Source: Hydrogenophaga sp.
GTDB taxonomy: Bacteria > Pseudomonadota > Gammaproteobacteria > Burkholderiales > Burkholderiaceae_C
Assembly (NCBI RefSeq): GCF_019635465.1
Contig: NZ_JAHBZK010000009.1
Span: forward strand, 62,001 to 126,000
Direction of reading: 5' to 3'
Length of the DNA: 64,000 nucleotides
The position numbers and the translations under genes were made by a program. Within the stretch, counting starts at the first letter, position 1. Each line of letters begins with the position of its first letter. Positions 34,317-43,745 of the stretch are shown here, piece by piece. The notes under the pieces were generated by a model, which searched no databases, was not told the DNA's origin, and saw nothing but the letters and a program-made list of their open reading frames with translations.

Positions 34317-35069
34317 ATGCGGTTCAGCGTCCTCATTCCAGCGCGCATGGCGTCATCGCGCCTGCCCGACAAACCCCTCGCAGACATTGCCGGTCTGCCC
34401 ATGGTGGTGCGGGTTGCCCAGCGCGCCGCGCTCAGTGGCGCCCAGCGCTGCGTGGTTGCCGCTGACGATTCCCGCATCCTCAGCGCCTGTGCGGCCCACG
34501 GCGTGCAGGCCATCCCCACGCGCGCCGATCACCCCAGTGGCAGTGATCGCCTGGCTGAAGCCTGCGAACACCTGGGCTTGAGCGGCGAAGAGGTTGTGGT
34601 CAATGTGCAAGGCGATGAACCTCTCATCGACCCGGAGCTCATCCGAGCAGTCGCCTCCCTGCTCCACGACAAGCCCGACTGCGCCATGAGCACCGCAGCC
34701 CATGCCATCGACGACCGGGCCGACTGGCTCAACCCGAACGTGGTCAAAGTGGTGCTCGACCGTGATGGTTGTGCGCGCTATTTCAGCCGGGCACCTATTC
34801 CCTGGTGGCGTGACGGGGCCGACGCACCCGGCCTGCCAGAGCCCCGGCCATTGAGGCACGTGGGCATCTACGGCTACAGAGCCGATTTCCTGCGTCGCTT
34901 TCCGACCATGGACGTCGCACCCACCGAACGCCTGGAGTCGCTGGAGCAGCTCAGGGCACTATGGCACGGCGCCCGGATCGGGGTGCACATTGCACCGCAG
35001 GCACCCGGCCCCGGCGTGGACACGCCGCAGGACCTCGAACGCGTTCGCGCCCTGCTCTCGCGCCCTTGA
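34317..35069 (+). CDS. kdsB: 3-deoxy-manno-octulosonate cytidylyltransferase KdsB
   Basis: Activates Kdo as CMP-Kdo for LPS inner-core synthesis. The 250 residues begin [19 protein letters not shown], the CTP-binding signature, and include [13 protein letters not shown] with the metal-binding Asp, and [12 protein letters not shown]. It starts 3 bp after the Trm112-family stop, so lpxK, Trm112 and kdsB are one transcription unit. Confidence 0.95.
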   Translation: MRFSVLIPARMASSRLPDKPLADIAGLPMVVRVAQRAALSGAQRCVVAADDSRILSACAAHGVQAIPTRADHPSGSDRLAEACEHLGLSGEEVVVNVQGDEPLIDPELIRAVASLLHDKPDCAMSTAAHAIDDRADWLNPNVVKVVLDRDGCARYFSRAPIPWWRDGADAPGLPEPRPLRHVGIYGYRADFLRRFPTMDVAPTERLESLEQLRALWHGARIGVHIAPQAPGPGVDTPQDLERVRALLSRP

Positions 35070-35080
35070 ATCGGGTCTGA

Positions 35081-35869
<789 letters not shown>

Positions 35870-35889
35870 TTCAACCTGCCCTGATGACG

Positions 35890-35914
35890 AGCCCCGCCAA
35901 GTGCGGGGCTTTTT
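35890..35914 (+). terminator. Intrinsic terminator of adk
   Basis: An 8-bp stem (AGCCCCGC / GCGGGGCT, loop CAAGT) is followed by a T5 run. It lies 20 bp past the adk stop and before the convergent DUF6152 gene. Confidence 0.85.
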
Positions 35915-35929
35915 GCTGCCCGATCAGGA

Positions 35930-36406
35930 TCAGGCCGGACTCGATCGCAGCCCGTAGGCCTTGTCCCCGATGAACAGGTACTCGACCCGCATAACCGCTT
36001 CGCCCTGCTCGTCCTTGAAGGTGAAGCCCACCATCGCCACCGGATCGCCCACCTTGGGCTCGGGCACCTGCCATTGGTTCATGCGAAAGATCGGCGCCAA
36101 CTCGATCTCCCAGCGAGCGTCCTTGCGCGTGGGGACAACTGCGCGTCGCAACAGATCGACCCCGTTCACCGAGGCGGTCTGGTTGGGCAACGGGCGCTGG
36201 GCCAAATCGGCCGGCACCGCCAGTGAGGCAGGCACTTCCACGATCAACTCGGCGTGCGGGTTTCGCCACGCGACTTCGACCACCTTGCCTGCGAGATAAA
36301 TCGGACGGGATTGGTCGAAGCCACTCCAGCCATGGTGAGCCATCGCCGGACCGGCCACACCTGCGAGCGGCATGCTCCCCAGGATCAGAAACTCTCTGCG
36401 GTCCAT
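35930..36406 (-). CDS. DUF6152 family exported protein
   Basis: A 158-residue protein of unknown function. The leader MDRREFLILGSMPLAG is twin-arginine-like and ends GPAMA. The mature part starts HHGWSGFDQSRPIYLAG and has KVVEVAWRNPHAELIVEV, the DUF6152 core (an AHHG start plus a W-x-NPH block, suggestive of metal binding). An AAGGAGA box precedes the ATG. It is 10 bp downstream of a four-helix DUF6644-like protein, a pairing seen in other proteobacteria. Confidence 0.75.
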   Translation of the reverse strand: MDRREFLILGSMPLAGVAGPAMAHHGWSGFDQSRPIYLAGKVVEVAWRNPHAELIVEVPASLAVPADLAQRPLPNQTASVNGVDLLRRAVVPTRKDARWEIELAPIFRMNQWQVPEPKVGDPVAMVGFTFKDEQGEAVMRVEYLFIGDKAYGLRSSPA

Positions 36407-36416
36407 CGGTTCTCCT

Positions 36417-36845
36417 TCAAAGATAGCCCAGCCAACGGCCACAAGTAAGCACGAGAAGCCACAAAACGGTCGATGCCAACGCCAACACCCGTGCCATGGC
36501 GTCCAGCCGCTCAAGAGAACCCCGCGCATGAAACCAGACGGCGTTGCCTGCGGCCAGGGCAATCAAGAGCAGCTTGAATAAGAACAACCGGTTGGCGATC
36601 AGTTCCTCGGCCATGGTGCCGAACATCAGCAACCCCGACACCGCGCAAAGCACAAAGCCGGCCCCCACCAGCCCCAAGGCCATGCGGGCCAAAGGCGCCA
36701 CAGCGATCGATGCCCCCACTCCCCACACCCGCATCTCCAACAGGATCAGATTGCCGAGCAACAAGGCAATGCCGACGATGTGCACCACTTCCAGCATGGG
36801 ATAGGCCCACGGGTGCGCACCGAGCGCGGCCAGCCACTCAGCCAT
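36417..36845 (-). CDS. DUF6644-like four-helix membrane protein
   Basis: A 142-residue integral membrane protein with about four hydrophobic segments (around 15-37, 50-75, 85-105 and 118-140). The N-terminal YPMLEVVHIVGIALLLGNL with a helix-buried His and the following L-E-x-R-V-W-G resemble DUF6644 proteins, which have cytochrome-b561-like His placements. The start overlaps the asparaginase stop by 8 bases. Function unknown; coupling with the DUF6152 gene suggests a shared periplasm-membrane task. Confidence 0.65.
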   Translation of the reverse strand: MAEWLAALGAHPWAYPMLEVVHIVGIALLLGNLILLEMRVWGVGASIAVAPLARMALGLVGAGFVLCAVSGLLMFGTMAEELIANRLFLFKLLLIALAAGNAVWFHARGSLERLDAMARVLALASTVLWLLVLTCGRWLGYL

Positions 36846-37794
36846 CCAGCAGGTCCAGCGTCAACGCCCAGCGCGCCTTGGCCGGCGACAGGCCATCCAG
36901 TTGAGGAAACGGCTGCGTGGCGTACGGCACCATCGGCAGCCCGCTGCGGGTGCCCAACACCACACGCACGCCGGCCGTTTCGGCACGCTTGAGGGACTCC
37001 TCCAGGTCGTTGTGCAGCGACGCGTTGCCGGTACCGGCCACCACAATGCCTCGCACACCTGCGGCGTTGCCATTGGCCAGCAGCACGTCGACCTCCCAGG
37101 CCTGTGCACCGGAATGGCTGTCGACCCACGCGACACGCGGCAAGTCCTTCGCGGCCAGAAAAGTCACCAAGCGCGCTGTGTGAGCCGACTCGCCTGGCCA
37201 CGGACGAAACACCCGCACCTGCCCTTCTTCCACCTGAGCCACCGCGCCCGCATCACCCGATGCAAAGGGATCGGTGCGGTAGGGGTGCACCTTGGCCACA
37301 TCCGTCGCCGAGTGGACCCGCCCTGCGCACACCACGACGACGCCCTTGGCGCCGGGGCAACGGGCCACGGCCACCGCATCGCACAGGTTTTGGGGGCCAT
37401 CGGGCGAGACCGCCGTGGCCGGTCGCATGGCGCAGGTCAGAACCACAGGCTTGGTGGGTGCCAGCAAGGTCTGAAGCAGATAGGCCGTCTCTTCGATCGT
37501 GTCGGTTCCGTGCGTGATCAGCACCCCTTGCACCTCGGGATCGACCAAGCAGTCCTGAACACGCTTGAGCAACCGTTGAAGGTCGGCCAGGCGCATGTCC
37601 TTGCTGTTGATTTGTGCCACCTGCTCGAAGCGCAGGTGCAAGCCAGCCAGCGCAGGCAGCCCGGCTGCCAGGTCCTCGACAGGGACCTGCCCGGCCCGAT
37701 ATCCGACGTTGTCGTCGGCCCGCTCCGCGCGCCCGGCTATGGTCCCGCCCATGCCGAGCACCACGATGCAACTGCCCTGTTGATCACGTGCCAC
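36838..37794 (-). CDS. Asparaginase
   Basis: L-asparaginase family amidohydrolase. The 318-residue chain has the first nucleophile block LGMGGTIAG (Thr at about 15), the second threonine block THGTDTIEETA (about 92-102) and TCAMRPATA. There is no signal peptide from the chosen start, so a cytoplasmic enzyme is likely. GTG 37794 is preferred because an AGGA box sits 8 nt upstream; the longer reading from GTG 37845 would run across the LexA box of the divergent lexA. It overlaps the membrane-protein gene downstream. Confidence 0.87.
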   Translation of the reverse strand: MARDQQGSCIVVLGMGGTIAGRAERADDNVGYRAGQVPVEDLAAGLPALAGLHLRFEQVAQINSKDMRLADLQRLLKRVQDCLVDPEVQGVLITHGTDTIEETAYLLQTLLAPTKPVVLTCAMRPATAVSPDGPQNLCDAVAVARCPGAKGVVVVCAGRVHSATDVAKVHPYRTDPFASGDAGAVAQVEEGQVRVFRPWPGESAHTARLVTFLAAKDLPRVAWVDSHSGAQAWEVDVLLANGNAAGVRGIVVAGTGNASLHNDLEESLKRAETAGVRVVLGTRSGLPMVPYATQPFPQLDGLSPAKARWALTLDLLDG

Positions 37795-37812
37795 TTGCCA
37801 ATTCCTGAACAA

Positions 37813-37828
37813 CTGATTAAAAATACAG
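37813..37828 (+). promoter_or_regulatory. LexA box (SOS operator)
   Basis: CTGATTAAAAATACAG fits the CTG-N10-CAG consensus with an A/T-rich core. It is 48 bp upstream of the lexA ATG and 19 bp from the asparaginase GTG. A weaker half-conserved site, CTG-N10-CAT, lies at 37832-37847. LexA autoregulation is the simplest reading; the divergent asparaginase could also be affected. Confidence 0.7.
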
Positions 37829-37875
37829 GCACTGGATAAAACCACATGTCATCCAGCCCCACCACGAGAGGCCCC

Positions 37876-38553
37876 ATGAACGATTCGCTGCTGCCCCCAA
37901 AGCTCACTGCTCGCCAGCAACAGATTCTTTCGCTGATCCAGAGCACGATCGCCCGCACCGGTGCACCGCCGACCCGGGCCGAAATCGCCAGCGAACTGGG
38001 CTTCAAATCGGCCAATGCCGCCGAAGAACACCTCCAGGCACTGGCCCGCAAAGGGGTCATCGAGCTCGTCAGCGGCACGTCACGGGGTATCCGGCTGCGC
38101 CGTGCCGACCTGCAGAGTATCAATGAGGCGCGCGAGCGCCAGCTGGCCTTACCCGGTCTGGCGCAACTGGTGCTGCCGCTGATCGGTCGTGTTGCGGCGG
38201 GCTCGCCCATCCTGGCTCAGGAGCACGTGGACCAGTCCTACGCCGTGGAGCCCAGCCTGTTTCAACGAACCCCCGACTATCTGTTGCGCGTTCGCGGCAT
38301 GTCCATGCGCGATGTGGGCATCCTCGATGGCGATCTGCTGGCGGTGGCCACCACGCGCGAGGCCCGCAATGGCCAGATCGTGGTCGCGCGGCTGGGCGAC
38401 GACGTCACCGTCAAGCGCTACATGCGGCTGCGCGATCACATCGAACTGCGGGCCGAGAACCCGGACTACCCCACCATCGTCGTCGAGCCCGGTGAACCCT
38501 TCGAAATCGAAGGTCTGGCGGTGGGCCTCATTCGCAACAGCTTTCAGAACTGA
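37876..38553 (+). CDS. lexA: LexA repressor
   Basis: SOS repressor that self-cleaves when RecA filaments form. From ATG 37876 (GAGAGG box upstream) it has 225 residues. The N-terminal winged helix-turn-helix includes [13 protein letters not shown] and [23 protein letters not shown]; the cleavage bond is A108-G109 in RVAAGSP; the catalytic pair is S143 (GMSMRD) and K180 (VTVKRYM). A frame beginning 30 bases earlier is not needed. The LexA box just upstream indicates autoregulation. Confidence 0.95.
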   Translation: MNDSLLPPKLTARQQQILSLIQSTIARTGAPPTRAEIASELGFKSANAAEEHLQALARKGVIELVSGTSRGIRLRRADLQSINEARERQLALPGLAQLVLPLIGRVAAGSPILAQEHVDQSYAVEPSLFQRTPDYLLRVRGMSMRDVGILDGDLLAVATTREARNGQIVVARLGDDVTVKRYMRLRDHIELRAENPDYPTIVVEPGEPFEIEGLAVGLIRNSFQN

Positions 38554-38682
38554 CCCGATCGGGTCCCTGCCGCCCTGGCGGGTGGCGGGCGTTGCGTGAC
38601 GCACCGTTGTGCGATCACGAAACCCCGCCGGGGCGCGCTTCGTCGCAATCCTGCCTGTGTCAAACCTTTTCAGGAGTTTCAC

Positions 38683-38997
38683 ATGGGTCTTTTCTTCCAA
38701 TCCAGCAGCTGGCGCAAACCTCTCCAGCTCATCGAATGCTGGTTGCCGGAGCACAGCCTCTCGACATCTGGCGTAGCCACCTCGCACGCCTGTGTGCAGC
38801 GGGCATCGTCGCCATCGGTGAGTCGGTTCGCGCGCGCCGGGTGGTTGGGCCGCGCCGCTGCGAACGCGCCCGGCGCGACCCATGGGCGACACGATGGCCG
38901 CGTGGCCCTTGCCGGACGCATCGACGACGTGTGCCGGGAACTCGATCGTTTGGCCGCGAGCGAGTCAAGTGCGCGCTGGATGCGTCGCGTGCGCTGA
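38683..38997 (+). CDS. Small hypothetical protein downstream of lexA
   Basis: A 104-residue reading frame beginning MGLFFQSSSWRKPLQL with a strong AGGAG box 8 nt before the ATG. I recognise no domain. It is Ser/Ala/Arg-rich, with three Cys and no membrane segment; the C-terminal part (GRIDDVCRELDRLAA) could be a short helix. It is 129 bp after lexA on the same strand, so it could be SOS-linked, as small inhibitors such as SulA often are, but no SulA similarity is seen. The good ribosome-binding site is the main reason to keep it. Confidence 0.45.
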   Translation: MGLFFQSSSWRKPLQLIECWLPEHSLSTSGVATSHACVQRASSPSVSRFARAGWLGRAAANAPGATHGRHDGRVALAGRIDDVCRELDRLAASESSARWMRRVR

Positions 38998-39057
38998 ACA
39001 GATCAGGTCGAGCGTGCCGGGCCAGTCGCCTGGCACGCGCGGGCACAATAGCTGCCC

Positions 39058-40065
39058 ATGAATATCGTGATCCTCGATGACTATCAGGACGCCGTCCGCA
39101 AGCTGCACTGCGCCGAGAAGCTCGAACCCTACCCCGCCAAGGTCTTTACCAACACCGTCAAGGGTGTGGGCCAGCTCTCCATCCGCCTGCGCGATGCGGA
39201 TGTGCTGGTCCTGATTCGGGAACGCACCCAGGTCACCCGCCAGCTCATCGACAAACTGCCGCGCCTCAAACTCATTGCCCAAACCGGGCGCGTGGGCGGA
39301 CACGTCGATGTGGCCGCGTGCACGGAGCGTGGCGTCGCAGTGGCCGAGGGCATGAGTTCACCGGCGGCCACCGCTGAACTGACCTGGGCGTTGGTGCTGG
39401 CCGCCATGCGCCGTGTGCCCCAATACGTCTCCAACCTCAAACACGGTGCCTGGCAACAGTCCGGGCTCAAGTCGTCTGCCATGCCCGCCAACTTTGGCCT
39501 GGGGATGGTGCTGAGTGGCAAGACCCTGGGGGTGTGGAGCTATGGCCGCATTGGCTCCATGGTGGCGGGCTACGGCCGCGCCTTTGGCATGCGGGTCGTG
39601 GTGTGGGGATCGGATGAATCCAGGGCCCGCGCTGCTGCCGATGGGTTCGATGTCGCCACGTCCAAGGAAGGCTTTTTCGAGTGCTGCGACGTCTTGAGCC
39701 TGCATCTGCGCCTGAGTGAGCGCAGCGTGGGCTGCGTGCAACTCGATGACCTGCTGCGCATGAAGCCCACTTCGCTGCTGGTCAACACATCGCGCGCCGA
39801 ACTCATTGAACCCGAGGCCCTGCTGACCGCACTCAACCGCGGGCGCCCTGGTATGGCAGCGGTTGATGTGTTCGAGTCTGAGCCCATCCTGCAAGGTCAT
39901 GCCCTGCTGCGCCTGGAGAACTGCATCTGCACGCCCCACATCGGGTACGTGGAGCTCGACAACTACGAACTGCTGTTCAGTTCGGCGTTCGACAACGTGG
40001 TGAACTTCATCAAGGGCACGCCCACCAACATCGTGAACCCGGGCGCCCTGCAGGTAAGGCGCTGA
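39058..40065 (+). CDS. D-2-hydroxyacid dehydrogenase family protein
   Basis: NAD-dependent D-isomer-specific 2-hydroxyacid dehydrogenase. The 335 residues include an N-terminal catalytic half, the Rossmann segment LGVWSYGRIGSMVAGYG (the first glycine of GxGxxG is replaced by Tyr), and the catalytic triad Arg in VNTSRAEL, Glu in VDVFESEPI and His in CTPHIGYV. Substrate cannot be told from sequence; SerA-like or tartronate/phosphonate-type relatives are possible. It stands alone between the small hypothetical gene and a convergent FimV-like gene. Confidence 0.85.
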   Translation: MNIVILDDYQDAVRKLHCAEKLEPYPAKVFTNTVKGVGQLSIRLRDADVLVLIRERTQVTRQLIDKLPRLKLIAQTGRVGGHVDVAACTERGVAVAEGMSSPAATAELTWALVLAAMRRVPQYVSNLKHGAWQQSGLKSSAMPANFGLGMVLSGKTLGVWSYGRIGSMVAGYGRAFGMRVVVWGSDESRARAAADGFDVATSKEGFFECCDVLSLHLRLSERSVGCVQLDDLLRMKPTSLLVNTSRAELIEPEALLTALNRGRPGMAAVDVFESEPILQGHALLRLENCICTPHIGYVELDNYELLFSSAFDNVVNFIKGTPTNIVNPGALQVRR

Positions 40066-40090
40066 CCCGACAGGTCAACGCCCCCACCCA

Positions 40091-42184
40091 TCAACGCGGC
40101 AAGTCGTCCGTCGGGTCGCTACCTTCACGGCGCTTGGGCGGATCGTTCTCGACGATTTCAAAGTCGATCATGCTTTCGCCTTCGCGATAAGCGTGTGAAC
40201 GGCCAGCTGTAGGCTCAACCGGCACGTCCACCTCGGGCAAGGAAGCTTCGAACTGCGACTCCGCCTCCAGGTCCTCGATGTTGACGTCGAGTGCCACCCG
40301 CGGCGATGCCGGCGGAATCACGTGCAGGTCCATCGGCACCGTACGGCGCATGGCGTCCTCACCCACCGGCGCGGCAGCGACCGGCTTGGCTGCCGCCTTC
40401 AAGGGCTGCATGTTGGTGTTCTGGAAGTCCACCGGCGGCTGGGTGGCCGATTCGCGTTCAACGATGTCCTTGGCGACGGAGTGCAGCATGAGCAGCTCGC
40501 GGTACGCCTCCAGGTCAAAGACTTCGGTCTCACCCTCTTCGCTGTCGCGGAAGATGCTGCGCTCGATCAGATCGAGCACACGGGGCTGCGGCCACAGCGC
40601 CTGAATGCGCGCAAAGGCCGTCTCGTAGGCCTCGAGGCCCCTGCCCTTGTCGGTATAGCGGTCAAACTCGGGCGCACCGGCGTTGAACACACGGTTGAAT
40701 TCCTCACGCAGGCCTGCGTAATCCTCGCGACGCCCGAGGCGGTGGTAGAGCCGGAACAGATCGAGGTAGGCCAGCGGGCTGGGTTCGTGGCTTTCCGTCA
40801 GGTGATTGCGCAGAACGGTGATGGCTTGTTCGTCTTCGCCCAGCGACACGAAGAAGTCCGCTTGCTGCTGCACATCGAACAACTCTTCGGTGGCCACCGA
40901 GCGGGACACGCCCAAGGCACTGGGCGCGAAATCGCGCCGATCCTGGGACGCAATGGGCGCTGCACTGCGGGGAGCCGGTTCTGGTTCGAGGGCTGCAGGC
41001 GTGGAGTCAATGTCGAGATCCACATCCAGTGGCTCAAGCGGCACCGGAGCACTGGGCTGCAACGGGGCGCGACGCGAATTGCGCGGGGGCATCTGCTCCA
41101 CGTCGTCATCGTCATCGCGCGCCTCAGCCCACCAGGCACGCGAGGCGTCCGAGGCAATGACCGCATCACGACGCTGGCGCCGCGCGAGCATCACCACCGC
41201 GCCGAGCGCCAGCAGCAGCAAGCCGCCCAGCACGTACACCAGCCAGTTGGCATAGCGCTGCTCCTGGGCGAGCGCCAACTTGGCGTTCAACTCGGCGATG
41301 CGCATCTGGTCACGCTGCTGGGCCTCGCGGAACTTGGCCATCTCCGCTTCCAGCGCTGCCAGTCGTTCCGTGTTGCGCTGCACTTCGGCATTGGCGGTGG
41401 CCAGTGCCGTCTCCAGCGGATTGGGCTCCACCGGTGCGGCGGCAGGGGTGTCTGCCATACCCACAGGCGAGCCGGCGCTCGACAGGTCCGGGGGATCCAG
41501 GCGCAGGCGCGGGGCGCCAGTGGGGGCCGCTGCGGGCGCTGGTGCGGCCGCCACAGCGGGTGCGGGCGCATTGCTGTCACGCTCTGGCGCAGGGGGCGGC
41601 AGTGGTTTGCTCCGTGGCGCAACGGCAATCTTGGATGGCTTGGGCGGCGCGGGCGGACGGGCGCGCACCACCGGTGGCGGCGAAGGCGGCGCCACTGCAG
41701 GCGCAGGTGCCGGTGCTCTCACGGGGGCGGGTGCGGGCGCGGGCGCCTGCACCACCGCCACGGGCGCGGTCGCCGGCTCGCTCACCAGGTCGGCCAGCAA
41801 CACATATCGGCGGGTGAACGGCAGGCCGCAGCCCGCGCGCACCGACAAGGTGACGATGGGCTCGTTGACCGGAGAGGCGCTGACAATGCGCGCGGTGCCT
41901 GTCGATTCACCCGGCTGGACAGCCGTGGTCACCACCACCTGCCCCGGCCCAAGGGGTATGTCGCCATACATCACGTCGGCGGCCAGGCACTGGGTTGCGA
42001 TGTCCTCACCAGGAGCCAGCAGGACCTGCACGCGCACGTCCAATGGCTGCCCGATCAATGCCACCCCGCTATGGCGACCCAGCGAGACCGCAGAAGCGCT
42101 CGCAGCGGTTGATAGCAAAATGCAGGCTGTCCAGATCTGACGCACGTCGGGTTTCCTTCGCAACAGGTTGAAACATTTTGTCAT
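40091..42184 (-). CDS. FimV-like Pro/Ala-rich membrane protein with TPR-type C-terminus
   Basis: A 697-residue protein probably akin to FimV, the inner-membrane hub for type IV pili and polar signalling. A signal peptide (about 1-29, ending ASASA) precedes a FimV-type N-domain (VSLGRHSGVALIGQPLDVRVQVLL). Next come about 100 residues dominated by Pro and Ala, a coiled coil (about 255-310), one transmembrane helix (about 320-340, LVYVLGGLLLLALGAVVML), an acidic linker, and a C-terminal helical region with TPR-like repeats and EAYRELLML. No LysM domain is visible, which is unusual for FimV. It might cooperate with PilU at the window start. Confidence 0.75.
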   Translation of the reverse strand: MTKCFNLLRRKPDVRQIWTACILLSTAASASAVSLGRHSGVALIGQPLDVRVQVLLAPGEDIATQCLAADVMYGDIPLGPGQVVVTTAVQPGESTGTARIVSASPVNEPIVTLSVRAGCGLPFTRRYVLLADLVSEPATAPVAVVQAPAPAPAPVRAPAPAPAVAPPSPPPVVRARPPAPPKPSKIAVAPRSKPLPPPAPERDSNAPAPAVAAAPAPAAAPTGAPRLRLDPPDLSSAGSPVGMADTPAAAPVEPNPLETALATANAEVQRNTERLAALEAEMAKFREAQQRDQMRIAELNAKLALAQEQRYANWLVYVLGGLLLLALGAVVMLARRQRRDAVIASDASRAWWAEARDDDDDVEQMPPRNSRRAPLQPSAPVPLEPLDVDLDIDSTPAALEPEPAPRSAAPIASQDRRDFAPSALGVSRSVATEELFDVQQQADFFVSLGEDEQAITVLRNHLTESHEPSPLAYLDLFRLYHRLGRREDYAGLREEFNRVFNAGAPEFDRYTDKGRGLEAYETAFARIQALWPQPRVLDLIERSIFRDSEEGETEVFDLEAYRELLMLHSVAKDIVERESATQPPVDFQNTNMQPLKAAAKPVAAAPVGEDAMRRTVPMDLHVIPPASPRVALDVNIEDLEAESQFEASLPEVDVPVEPTAGRSHAYREGESMIDFEIVENDPPKRREGSDPTDDLPR

Positions 42185-42220
42185 AGGCAATCTGGCGTTC
42201 AACCCAAATACAACACGAAT

Positions 42221-43741
42221 ATGCAATCCTTCTTCCACTGTGTCGGCCTGGTCGGCACCGGTGCCATGGGACGCGGCATCGCACAGATGGCGGCCCAGGC
42301 TGGTGCAAAAGTGCACCTGATGGACGCGCAACCGGGTGCCGCCTCAGGGGCCCGGGACGCACTCGCAAAGACCTGGGACAGCCTGGTCGGCAAAGGAAAG
42401 ATGACACAGGAAGCACGCGACGCGTGCCTGGCACGTCTGCACGTGGCAGAGGCCATGGCCGATCTGGGCGGGTGCGATCTGGTCATTGAGGCGATTGTGG
42501 AACGTCTTGAGGTGAAACAGGGGCTGTTCAAGCAACTCGAAGACATCGTGCCACCCGAGACGGTGCTCGTGAGCAACACATCGTCACTGTCGATCACCGC
42601 CATCGGGGCCGCGCTACGTCGTCCACAGCGCTTTGCCGGCTACCACTTCTTCAACCCGGTGCCGCTGATGAAGGTGGTCGAGGTCATCGCCGGCCTCAAG
42701 ACCGAGCCCTCGGTTTGCGAACGGCTGATCGGCTTCACCAAGGCCTATGGCCACACGCCTGTGATGGCGCAGGACACCCCCGGCTTCATCGTGAACCATG
42801 CGGGTCGTGGCTACGGCACCGAGGCGCTGCGCGTGGTGGGCGAGCGCGTGGCGGACTTCGCCACCATCGACCGCATCCTGCGCGACCAGATCGGCTTTCG
42901 CCTTGGTCCATTCGAGCTGATGGACCTCACTGCGCTGGACGTGTCGCACCCGGTCATGGAATCGATCTATCACCAGTACTACGAGGAACCGCGTTACCGG
43001 CCGAGCGTGATCACCGCGCAGCGTCTGGCCGGCGGCGTGGTCGGCAAGAAGGTGGGCGATGGGTTCTATCGCTACGTTGACGGTGCGGCACAGGTGCCTG
43101 CCGAGCCCGCACCTCCACAGGTCGACGAGCTGCCGCCTGTGTGGGTATCGCCCAAGGCTGCCCGGCGCCAGGAGCTGTATCAGTTGCTCAAGAACCTGGA
43201 CGCCCGCATCGAGACGGGCGCCGCGCCATCGGAGAAAGCGCTCATCCTGGTGGCCCCCCTGGGCATGGACGTCACCACGCTCGCAGCCGTGGAGCGACTG
43301 GACGCCACACGGACCCTGGGCATCGACATGATGCTCGAAGACAGCGCGACCAAGCGCCGCGTGCTGGCCACCAACCCAGCCACGCGGCCCGACATGCGCG
43401 ACGCCGCGCACGCCCTGTTCGCACGCGATGGCAAGGCCGTGAGCGTGGTCCGCGACAGCGGCGGCTTCGTGTCGCAACGCGTGGTGGCCACCATCGTCAA
43501 CATCGCAGCCGACATGTGTCAGCAGGGCATCTGCAGCCCGGCCGACCTGGATGTCGCCGTGACCCTGGGCCTGGGCTACCCCATGGGGCCTTTGGCCATG
43601 GGCGATCGCATCGGCCCGACCAACGTGCTCGAGATCCTGTTCAACCTGCAGACCGTGTACGGCGACCCACGTTACCGCCCCTCGCCCTGGCTGCGCCGAC
43701 GCGGCGCCCTGGGTCTGAGCCTGACCCACGAGGAGGTGTGA
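42221..43741 (+). CDS. 3-hydroxyacyl-CoA dehydrogenase (PaaH/PaaC type)
   Basis: NAD-dependent oxidation of 3-hydroxyacyl-CoA in beta-oxidation or phenylacetate-type degradation. The 506 residues have a Rossmann domain with GLVGTGAMGRGIAQMAA, the catalytic His-Glu pair in GYHFFNPVPLMKVVEVI, and two 3HCDH C-terminal domains (about 190-290 and 415-500), the double arrangement of PaaH-like enzymes. It is divergent from the FimV-like gene with a 36-bp gap, and 4 bp before the enoyl-CoA hydratase gene. Confidence 0.9.
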   Translation: MQSFFHCVGLVGTGAMGRGIAQMAAQAGAKVHLMDAQPGAASGARDALAKTWDSLVGKGKMTQEARDACLARLHVAEAMADLGGCDLVIEAIVERLEVKQGLFKQLEDIVPPETVLVSNTSSLSITAIGAALRRPQRFAGYHFFNPVPLMKVVEVIAGLKTEPSVCERLIGFTKAYGHTPVMAQDTPGFIVNHAGRGYGTEALRVVGERVADFATIDRILRDQIGFRLGPFELMDLTALDVSHPVMESIYHQYYEEPRYRPSVITAQRLAGGVVGKKVGDGFYRYVDGAAQVPAEPAPPQVDELPPVWVSPKAARRQELYQLLKNLDARIETGAAPSEKALILVAPLGMDVTTLAAVERLDATRTLGIDMMLEDSATKRRVLATNPATRPDMRDAAHALFARDGKAVSVVRDSGGFVSQRVVATIVNIAADMCQQGICSPADLDVAVTLGLGYPMGPLAMGDRIGPTNVLEILFNLQTVYGDPRYRPSPWLRRRGALGLSLTHEEV

Positions 43742-43745
43742 GCCC

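Noticed and set aside
36838-37845. Asparaginase start at GTG 37845
   Set aside because: Would place coding sequence across the LexA box; the GTG at 37794 has a well-spaced AGGA box.
38554-38682. Second LexA box or terminator between lexA and the small hypothetical gene
   Set aside because: CTG and CAG halves are 13 nt apart instead of 10, and the GC hairpin there has no T tract.
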